Origin: Dechloromonas hankyongensis
GTDB taxonomy: Bacteria; Pseudomonadota; Gammaproteobacteria; Burkholderiales; Rhodocyclaceae
Assembly: GCF_022012295.1 (NCBI RefSeq)
Contig: NZ_JAKLTN010000001.1
Span: forward strand, 1,240,001-1,304,000
Reading direction: 5' to 3'
Length of the DNA: 64,000 nt
Of the stretch, positions 59,401 through 64,000 are shown piece by piece. Position 1 is the first letter of the stretch. The number at the start of each line of letters is the position of its first letter. The translations under genes and the position numbers were made by a program. The notes below the pieces were generated by a model. The model did no database searches. It worked only from the letters and a program-made list of their open reading frames with translations, and was not told where the DNA came from.

Positions 59401-60398
59401 CGCATTTCTCGATGAACTACAAGCTGATCGACGAGCACGGCCGGCAACTCGATATGAACCGCAGTCTGGTTGCCTTGCGCGGCGAATGGGGCAAGGAGGC
59501 CAAGGAGGAATTCGCCGAGCTGCACGAAACACCGTCCGAATATACGCAACTGACCGACTGGACCTTCGGCGAGCTGCCGGAGTTGATGGAAGTCCCGGTT
59601 GGCAAGCAAACGGTGATCGGCTACCCGGCGCTGGTCGACGACGGCGAAACGGTCAGCCTGAAAGTCTTCGACTCGGCCGAGGAAGCCGCCGAGACGCACC
59701 TCAAGGGCCTGGCCCGGCTGTTCATGCTGCAGTTCAAGGAGCAGGTGAAGTACTTCGACAAGAACGTCCCCGGCCTGACCCAGATGGGCATGCAGTACAT
59801 GGCGCTGGGCACCACCGACGAATTGAAGCGGCAGATCGTGGCCCTGACGTTCGAGCGCGCCTGCCTGACCGAACCGCTGCCGACCACGCCGGAAGCATTC
59901 AAGGCCCGCTGCGCTGAGGCCAAGGCGCGGCTCGGGCTGATCATGCAGGAGGTTTGCCGCCTGGTCGGCACCGTGCTGACCGAGTGGCAGGCGGTCAGCA
60001 AGAAGCTGCCGGCTTTCAAGGCGCAGGCAGCGGTGGTTGCCGACATCGAGGCGCAACTGAAGCGCCTGCTCGGCAAGAACTTCGTGGTCGATACGCCGTT
60101 CGAGCGCCTGCAGCACTACCCGCGCTACCTCAAAGCCATTGTCGTTCGCCTCGACAAGCTGAAGGCCAATCCGGGCCGCGATGCGTCCCTGATGGCCGAA
60201 TACGGCCCGCTGTGGACCAATTACGAACGGCGCGCCATCCAACTGGCCAAGATGGGGACGGTCGATCCGCAGATTGAGCAATTCCGCTGGCTGCTGGAAG
60301 AACTACGCGTCGGTCTGTATGCGCAGGAACTGCGTACGCCGGTGCCGGTGTCTACCAAGCGCCTGCAGAAGCAATGGGAAGGGATCAAGAATGGCTGA
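56433..60398 (+). CDS. hrpA: ATP-dependent RNA helicase HrpA
   Basis: A 1321-residue DEAH-box helicase involved in rescuing stalled ribosomes and mRNA processing. Walker A GETGSGKT is at 100-107 and DEAH at 197-200. SAT (ITSATIDAERF) and motif VI QRAGRCGR follow. Helicase-associated and OB domains occupy about 450-750, and the long C-terminal HrpA-specific domain (DUF3418) fills the rest. Length is normal. It overlaps the EI24 gene by 8 nt. Confidence 0.97.
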   Translation: MTQARQHGAQSRRDDTLLDTLTSDARKLRALARDLRQAAGDKRERAQTEFAALRERSKAAVAERRGKLPKPEFQGDLPVNERRADIAELIAKNQVVIVCGETGSGKTTQLPKICLDLGIGARGLIGHTQPRRLAARSVATRLAHELKTQVGAGVGVKIRFHDKSTPESWVKLMTDGILLAESQSDPYLNAYEAIIIDEAHERSLNIDFLLGYLKQLLPKRPDLKLIITSATIDAERFAQHFAMGEKPAPVIEVSGRLYPVEVRYRPVADLDKKDDERDLYDAIVDAADELSRLGAGDILVFLPGEREIREAAEALRKHALARPGLSTAHAPEILPLFSRLSASDQDRIFKPSGGQRRIVLATNVAETSLTVPGIRYVIDTGLARVKRYSYRNKVEQLQVEPISQAAARQRAGRCGRVAAGVCVRLYDEADFNARAPFTDPEILRSSLAGVILRMKSLRLTDVETFPFIEPPPGKAINDGYALLQELGALDDENRLTKVGDALARLPLDPRIGRMLVAARDLGCLSEVLVIAAGLSTQDPRERPQERQQAADEKHKQFADEKSEFLGWVKLWAWFRNAVDHKKSNKSLVDTCHAHFLSYLRLREWREVHGQVHAMVTELGWKENDIPGTYEAIHQALLSGLLGNIGCKSDESGYYLGARGIRYLIHPSSPLQKKAGKWIMAAEITETTRLFGRCVARIEDGWIEKVGAHLIKRQYFDPHWEKKAMQVAGWERTTLYGIVINPKRRIHYGPLAPAEAREIFIRQGLVAEEIDESFAKRWPFFQHNQKQIRDIEKIEHKQRRQDVLVDDELIYAFYDHLIPADIHNGATFDHWRKSAEQENPKLLFLAKDDLMRHSAAGVTTEAFPHHLKVGGVDYALSYHFEPGSPKDGVTLTLPLAQLNQIPAARMEWLVPGLLKEKLVQLIKTLPQKIRAKLVPVPEFVDEFIAATAGNDKKMNAGLIPPLIDYILEARGLNARGWAVTPDAFRPDALPPHFSMNYKLIDEHGRQLDMNRSLVALRGEWGKEAKEEFAELHETPSEYTQLTDWTFGELPELMEVPVGKQTVIGYPALVDDGETVSLKVFDSAEEAAETHLKGLARLFMLQFKEQVKYFDKNVPGLTQMGMQYMALGTTDELKRQIVALTFERACLTEPLPTTPEAFKARCAEAKARLGLIMQEVCRLVGTVLTEWQAVSKKLPAFKAQAAVVADIEAQLKRLLGKNFVVDTPFERLQHYPRYLKAIVVRLDKLKANPGRDASLMAEYGPLWTNYERRAIQLAKMGTVDPQIEQFRWLLEELRVGLYAQELRTPVPVSTKRLQKQWEGIKNG

Positions 60399-61125
60399 CG
60401 TGATGCTCGCCTTGGCGCGGACCTTCGCCAACCTGAAGGACGGCAAGGTCTGGCTCTACGTCCTGACGCCGGCCCTGTTCTCGCTGCTGCTTAGCATCGG
60501 CCTGGCGATCTGGGTGCTCGGCGCCGTCGTCCAGCACCTGATGGACTATCCGCCGATGACCCTGCTTGTCGGCTGGGGGCTGGTCTGGCTGGCTCACCTC
60601 CTGGCTTATATGGGCGGCTGGCTGGCGATATTCGCGGTGGCCTACATGACTGCCTCGCTGCTCGCCGCCATCGTCATCATGCCGCTGATGTTGAATCACC
60701 TAGCGACTATCGAATATCGCGACGTGGCGGCGATGGGCAAGGACAGTTTTGTCGCGGCAGCGCTCAATAGCCTGCTGGCCGCGGCGATTTTCGTCATCGG
60801 CTGGGTCGCCACCATTCCGCTCTGGCTCATTCCCGGCTTTTCGCTGCTCGTGCCTCTGTTGCTGATGGGCTGGCTGAATCGTCGGACGTTCGCCTACGAC
60901 GCCTTGTCGATGCACGCCACCGCGGCTGAATGGGCGGAAATTCGCCAGCAGAATAAGACGCCCCTGTTCATGCTCGGCCTGACCATGGCCTTGCTCGCCC
61001 ATGTGCCGCTTGTCGGCCTGCTGGTGCCGGCGTTAGCCGCACTGGCCTTCGTCCATTACGGGCTGGAAGCGCTGCGCCGCTCGCGTGGCGGCGCCGTCGT
61101 CACCATCGAGGGAGAACGCATATGA
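60391..61125 (+). CDS. EI24-domain membrane protein (CysZ-like fold)
   Basis: A 244-residue protein with about five to six hydrophobic segments starting MADVMLALARTFANLKDGKVWLYVL. The late block LLMGWLNRRTFAYDALSMHATAAEW matches the EI24/CysZ family. Whether it moves sulphate is unclear, as no cys gene is near. The start overlaps hrpA by 8 nt and the stop overlaps the next gene (ATGA), so all three form one unit. Confidence 0.85.
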   Translation: MADVMLALARTFANLKDGKVWLYVLTPALFSLLLSIGLAIWVLGAVVQHLMDYPPMTLLVGWGLVWLAHLLAYMGGWLAIFAVAYMTASLLAAIVIMPLMLNHLATIEYRDVAAMGKDSFVAAALNSLLAAAIFVIGWVATIPLWLIPGFSLLVPLLLMGWLNRRTFAYDALSMHATAAEWAEIRQQNKTPLFMLGLTMALLAHVPLVGLLVPALAALAFVHYGLEALRRSRGGAVVTIEGERI

Positions 61126-61886
61126 GTCGCACCTTTGGCGCCGTGATCATCGGCGATGAAATCCTGTCGGGGAAACGCCAGGACAAGCACTTCGCAAAGA
61201 TCGCCGAACTGCTCGCCGCCCGCGGCCTGCGCCTCAGTTGGGTCGAATACCTGGGCGACGATCGCCAGCGCCTGGCTGAAACCTTCAAGCGGACGATGGC
61301 GGACGGCGACGTGGTGTTTTCCTGCGGTGGCATCGGCAACACGCCGGACGACCACACCCGGCAGGCGGTGGCAGCGGCGCTTGGCGTTGGGTTGGAACTG
61401 CACCCCGAGGCCTTCGAGGAACTGAAGATCCGCTTCGCCGGCGAGGAAATCAGCGACCAGCGCAAGCTGCTGGTCACCTTCCCGGCCGGCGTGCGGATGG
61501 TTCCCAATCCGTTCAACCGGATTGCCGGCTTCATGGCCAAGGACCATTACTTCGTGCCCGGTTTTCCGCAAATGGCGCACCCGATGATCGAATGGGCGCT
61601 CGATACCTTCTACCGGGACGAATTTCAGCCGGTGGCGGACAGCGTTGAAAAGGCTTTTCTGCTCACTGGGCCGAACGCCTACGAAAGTGCATTGCTCGAC
61701 CTGATGGAGCGCATCGTCGCCGACTATCCGAGCCTGCGTCTGTTCTCGCTGCCCTCGCTGGTCGGCAAGGAGCGCCGGCATCTGGAACTCGGCGTCGAAG
61801 GTGCCCCCGAACTGGTCGATCGGGCGATGGAGGAAATCCGCGTCGAGATCGACAGGCGCGACATCCACTGGGAGTGGCGGCCGTAG
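61122..61886 (+). CDS. CinA/MoaB-like molybdopterin-binding-domain protein
   Basis: A 254-residue protein. The MoCF_biosynth domain covers residues 1-165: GAVIIGDEILSGKRQDKHF, VFSCGGIGNTPDDHTRQAVA and PGFPQMAHPMIEW match CinA-type proteins (nicotinamide-nucleotide/ADP-ribose pyrophosphatase half). The CinA C-terminal deamidase is missing; a short alpha/beta tail takes its place. It is coupled to the EI24 gene. Confidence 0.85.
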   Translation: MSRTFGAVIIGDEILSGKRQDKHFAKIAELLAARGLRLSWVEYLGDDRQRLAETFKRTMADGDVVFSCGGIGNTPDDHTRQAVAAALGVGLELHPEAFEELKIRFAGEEISDQRKLLVTFPAGVRMVPNPFNRIAGFMAKDHYFVPGFPQMAHPMIEWALDTFYRDEFQPVADSVEKAFLLTGPNAYESALLDLMERIVADYPSLRLFSLPSLVGKERRHLELGVEGAPELVDRAMEEIRVEIDRRDIHWEWRP

Positions 61887-61906
61887 TCGGAGCGAAATGA
61901 GGACGT

Positions 61907-61936
61907 AAAAAAACCCGCGAAAGTCGCGGGTTTTTT
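61907..61936. terminator. Bidirectional terminator
   Basis: A7-CCCGCGA, AAG, TCGCGGG-T6. It ends the hrpA unit on the plus strand and the phasin unit on the minus strand. Confidence 0.93.
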
Positions 61937-61955
61937 ATGGGCCGGGATCGCCGGA

Positions 61956-62528
61956 TTACTTGGCGACTTTCTTGGCGGCAGCGGCGGTCGCGCTCTTCTT
62001 GGCCGGAGCGGCAACGGCGGTGCTGGCTGCTTGCAGGTTGGCTTCGGTGATGTCGGACAGCTGCTTGGCCATCGAGGTCATCTGGTCGAAAGCCTTGGTC
62101 GAGGCGCCGAGCATGGACTGCATCGTGGCGGCGAAAACGTCGCCACCGACCGGTGCGGAGGCCTTGGCCTTGGCAACAGCGGATTCGGCGTTCTTGGCGA
62201 AGGTGCTGTACTGGGCTTCCATGACCGAGGTGATTTCCTTCTGCATTTCGGAAACCAGGTCATAGACGCTGCGCGAGTAGCTGACCATCTTGTCGATGTT
62301 CGGCTGGGCCAGTTCGGAGTTCAGCTTGGCGACGGCGTTGACGTCCTTGGCCGACAGCAGTTGCTGTGCATTGGCAACCGTGTTGTTGAAGAACTCACGG
62401 GAAGCGGCCATGTTGAGGGCGGTCAGACGCTCGACGCCGTCGAAGGCGGTACGCATCAGGGCCATCATGACTTCGGCGTTGGCCTTTTGGGCGGCGGTCA
62501 GTTGTTCGAAATTCGGGTTGCTCATCAT
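61956..62528 (-). CDS. Phasin-family protein (1)
   Basis: A 190-residue all-helical granule-associated protein starting MMSNPNFEQLTAAQKAN. The phasin_2 core is AFDGVERLTALNMAASREFF followed by AQQLLSAKDVNAVAKLNSELAQP. The tail AAPAKKSATAAAAKKVAK is Lys/Ala-rich, resembling a histone-like end that could touch DNA. Phasins coat polyhydroxyalkanoate granules. It is the downstream member of a tandem pair, separated by a hairpin. Confidence 0.93.
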   Translation of the reverse strand: MMSNPNFEQLTAAQKANAEVMMALMRTAFDGVERLTALNMAASREFFNNTVANAQQLLSAKDVNAVAKLNSELAQPNIDKMVSYSRSVYDLVSEMQKEITSVMEAQYSTFAKNAESAVAKAKASAPVGGDVFAATMQSMLGASTKAFDQMTSMAKQLSDITEANLQAASTAVAAPAKKSATAAAAKKVAK

Positions 62529-62569
62529 CTTCTCCAGTTTTAGTTTGGTGGTGCGGATGAAACGACAAA

Positions 62570-62587
62570 CCCCCGCCGAAGCGGGGG
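62570..62587 (-). terminator. Hairpin between phasin genes
   Basis: CCCCCGC, CGAA/TTCG loop, GCGGGGG. On the reverse strand the following T-rich run is weak (TTTGTCGTTT). It probably attenuates the transcript between the two phasins or stabilises the upstream message. Confidence 0.6.
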
Positions 62588-62605
62588 CTTTACTTTAAAA
62601 CCTGA

Positions 62606-63154
62606 TTACTTCTTGCCCTTGGCAGCAGCGCCGACGGCCTTGACGGTGGCGTTGGTGGCGGCAGCGACGTTGGCTTCGGTGATTTCGGCAACTTGCTTGG
62701 CAGCCTTGTTCATGTTGTCGAAGGCGGAGTTGGCGGCGGCGATGGCGCTCTTGACCGCAGCGACGGCAACGTCGGAACCGGCCGGAGCGGACTTGGCAGC
62801 CTTGTCCAGCAGGCCGGCAACGGTCTTCTGGAAGTCGCCGAACTGGACTTCAGCCATCTTGGCCAGTTCTTCCTGGGTCTGGGCGGAGATTTCGTAGACG
62901 CTGCGCGAGTAGGCAACGGCCTTTTCGACATTCGGCTGGGCCAGCGAAGCCTGGATGGACAGGGCTTCCTGAACGTCCTTGGCGGCCATCAGGGCCTTGG
63001 CGCCAGAGACGGAGTCTTCGATCACGGAACGGGCGGTGTTCAGGTTCAGGGCGGCGATGCGCTCGGCGGAAGCCAGGGCGGTGTTGGCCAGGGACAGCAG
63101 GGAGTCGACGGTGGCCTTGTTGGCGGCGGCGAATTGCTCGGGGGTCGTGAACAT
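62606..63154 (-). CDS. Phasin-family protein (2)
   Basis: A 182-residue phasin, starting MFTTPEQFAAANKATVDSLL, with the same helical plan: ALASAERIAALNLNTARSVIEDS and AKALMAAKDVQEAL in short pieces. It is about 35-40% similar by eye to the adjacent phasin, so an old tandem duplication is likely. The ribosome site AGGAG lies 7 nt upstream. It is next to a consensus promoter and is probably the more abundant of the two. Confidence 0.93.
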   Translation of the reverse strand: MFTTPEQFAAANKATVDSLLSLANTALASAERIAALNLNTARSVIEDSVSGAKALMAAKDVQEALSIQASLAQPNVEKAVAYSRSVYEISAQTQEELAKMAEVQFGDFQKTVAGLLDKAAKSAPAGSDVAVAAVKSAIAAANSAFDNMNKAAKQVAEITEANVAAATNATVKAVGAAAKGKK

Positions 63155-63242
63155 GGGGTTTCTCCTAATAAAAAGTCATGCCGAATTACGAGTTCCTGGC
63201 AGCCCTTCCATCGTGATGATGTTGCGCTGCAGCATGGACTTT

Positions 63243-63270
63243 ATTATAGGGATGATTGTTCGCTTGTCAA
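63243..63270 (-). promoter_or_regulatory. Consensus sigma-70 promoter of the phasin genes
   Basis: On the reverse strand perfect TTGACA (63265-63270) and perfect TATAAT (63243-63248) with a 16-bp spacer. The predicted start is near 63236, about 80 nt before the start codon. A strong promoter of this kind fits abundant phasin expression and calls for a repressor. Confidence 0.85.
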
Positions 63271-63275
63271 CAATC

Positions 63276-63294
63276 TTTTGTGCAGTGCACAAAA
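63276..63294. promoter_or_regulatory. TGC palindrome next to the phasin promoter (possible PhaR operator)
   Basis: TTTTGTGCA-G-TGCACAAAA is a 9+9 bp palindrome directly upstream of the -35 box. A second TGC-rich element (TGCTGCAGCGCAACA on the reverse strand, 63221-63235) lies at the start point. PhaR, the PHA-responsive repressor of phasins, is known to bind TGC/GCA-rich repeats in other bacteria. Assignment to PhaR is inference; no phaR gene is in the window. Confidence 0.5.
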
Positions 63295-63381
63295 ATTTAA
63301 TTATCAATAAAAATCAGTAACTTGTTGTATTTTCGCTGGGGCGGTAAGATATTTTTCGTCAGGCTGCCCCAGCGCGATGCA

Positions 63382-63984
63382 CTACGGTTGTGCGGGTTGG
63401 GTCGAGATGCCGCCAGAACCCTTGAGCTGCAGGCGTTCGCCACGGGTAGCCGGACGCTCTGGCTCGGTTTCCTTGTTCTTTGGCTGGATGACGGCGCGAA
63501 CGCGTGGCGGTGCGGCATTCGGATCGCGGGATTCGCCGGCGGTGACCAGGTATTTTTCATTGACCGCGTCGTACCAGATGTAGTCGCCCTTGACCTGGTC
63601 GTCGCCGCTCTTGACCCAGGCGCGGTGGAACAGTTCGGCAATCTCGGTATTGGTGTTGTATTCGATGCGCTCGGCTTCGCCGTCGACGTATTCGTCCTTG
63701 CCTTCGCGTTTCTGACGGAAGCGGGCGAGGCCGTTCTTGCCGCTGAAGGCCGTACCTTTCTGAAAGCCATAGCGGTCTTCGGTGATGATGACGCGGTCGG
63801 CCTTGAGGATCATGGTGCCCTTGGTGATGACGACGTCGCCTTCGAGAATCTGGATTTTCTTGGCGTCGTCGATGGAAACCTTGGCTGCCTCGAGCAGCAT
63901 GGGTTTGTCTCTGTCAGCTTTTTCAGCGTAGACGGGAAGCGAGGCCAGCAGGCAGAGGGTGAGCGTGACAAGGCGAACGGTCAT
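63382..63984 (-). CDS. lptA: Lipopolysaccharide transport periplasmic protein LptA
   Basis: A 200-residue OstA-like beta-jellyroll that bridges LptC to LptD and carries LPS across the periplasm. The signal peptide ends VYA|EK. KIQILEGDVVITKGTMILKADRVIITEDRYGFQ in pieces and YVDGEAERIEYNTNTEIAELF are family blocks. The C-terminus runs into a Pro/Gln/Ser-rich tail. lptC is expected directly upstream off the right edge. Confidence 0.93.
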   Translation of the reverse strand: MTVRLVTLTLCLLASLPVYAEKADRDKPMLLEAAKVSIDDAKKIQILEGDVVITKGTMILKADRVIITEDRYGFQKGTAFSGKNGLARFRQKREGKDEYVDGEAERIEYNTNTEIAELFHRAWVKSGDDQVKGDYIWYDAVNEKYLVTAGESRDPNAAPPRVRAVIQPKNKETEPERPATRGERLQLKGSGGISTQPAQP

Positions 63985-64000
63985 GGCGTTGTTTTCGATC
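63981..64000 (-). CDS. Probable 3' end of lptC (last five codons and stop)
   Basis: One reverse-strand frame entering from the right edge reads SKTTP and stops at TGA, overlapping the lptA ATG (ATGA). lptC precedes lptA in most proteobacteria, and this 4-nt overlap is typical. Only position supports the call. Confidence 0.3.

Overview
The window is chromosomal DNA from a GC-rich Gram-negative bacterium. It is most likely a betaproteobacterium of the Rhodocyclales (Azonexus/Dechloromonas-like). That placement is inferred from gene content: rpe-gph-trpE and trpGDC blocks, OmpC-type porins, OmpW, tandem phasins, sigma-54 regulators, and c-di-GMP signalling mixed with housekeeping genes. No rRNA, tRNA, CRISPR array, insertion sequence, prophage or integrase was seen. 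Coding density is very high and no gene-free stretch exceeds about 300 bases.

Layout. 1-10.9 kb: the 5' end of apaG, rpe, a bacterial alpha-2-macroglobulin/pbpC pair, gph and trpE. A Trp-rich leader peptide lies between gph and trpE. 10.9-20.9 kb: an acidic amino acid module with a Glu/Asp ABC importer (gltIJKL), a MarC-family protein, a DctB/DctD-type two-component system resembling AauS/AauR, a porin and a periplasmic asparaginase/glutaminase. Both outer promoters carry sigma-54 -24/-12 elements and paired TCGG-N4-CCGA inverted repeats, so the module looks like one regulon. 20.9-24.5 kb: a glycosyltransferase, then trpG-trpD-trpC, which the module separates from trpE. 24.6-26.6 kb: a highly expressed porin and OmpW, the latter with an FNR-like site. 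26.6-31.9 kb: proB, obgE, rpmA, rplU, an FKBP isomerase, an RNA pseudouridine synthase with a long basic N-terminal tail, and a PhaJ-like hydratase.

31.9-37.9 kb: a MacAB/LolCDE-like ABC system with two paralogous permeases. They are separated by an oppositely oriented metalloprotease-like gene. 38-44.1 kb: a co-directional set with a hybrid histidine kinase (two receivers plus Hpt), an HD-GYP response regulator, an outer-membrane beta-barrel protein and a short PstS-like periplasmic protein. 44.1-47.3 kb: a structured leader upstream of ridA, a MEKHLA protein, a Cys-rich protein, an M23 peptidase and a YpfJ metallopeptidase. 47.3-56.3 kb: pyrF overlapping an orphan adenine-type DNA methyltransferase, a DUF924 protein, glnS, crcB, a hemerythrin, small secreted proteins, an esterase, a cold-shock/DUF1294 fusion and a hemolysin-III protein. 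56.4-64 kb: hrpA, an EI24 membrane protein, a CinA/MoaB-like protein, two phasins behind a near-consensus promoter, lptA, and probably the last codons of lptC.

The most coherent system is the acidic amino acid regulon. A porin admits Asn/Gln, a periplasmic amidohydrolase converts them to Asp/Glu, GltIJKL imports the products, and the encoded kinase/sigma-54 activator pair probably drives both promoters. All assignments rest on reading the sequence and protein motifs; no database search was run.
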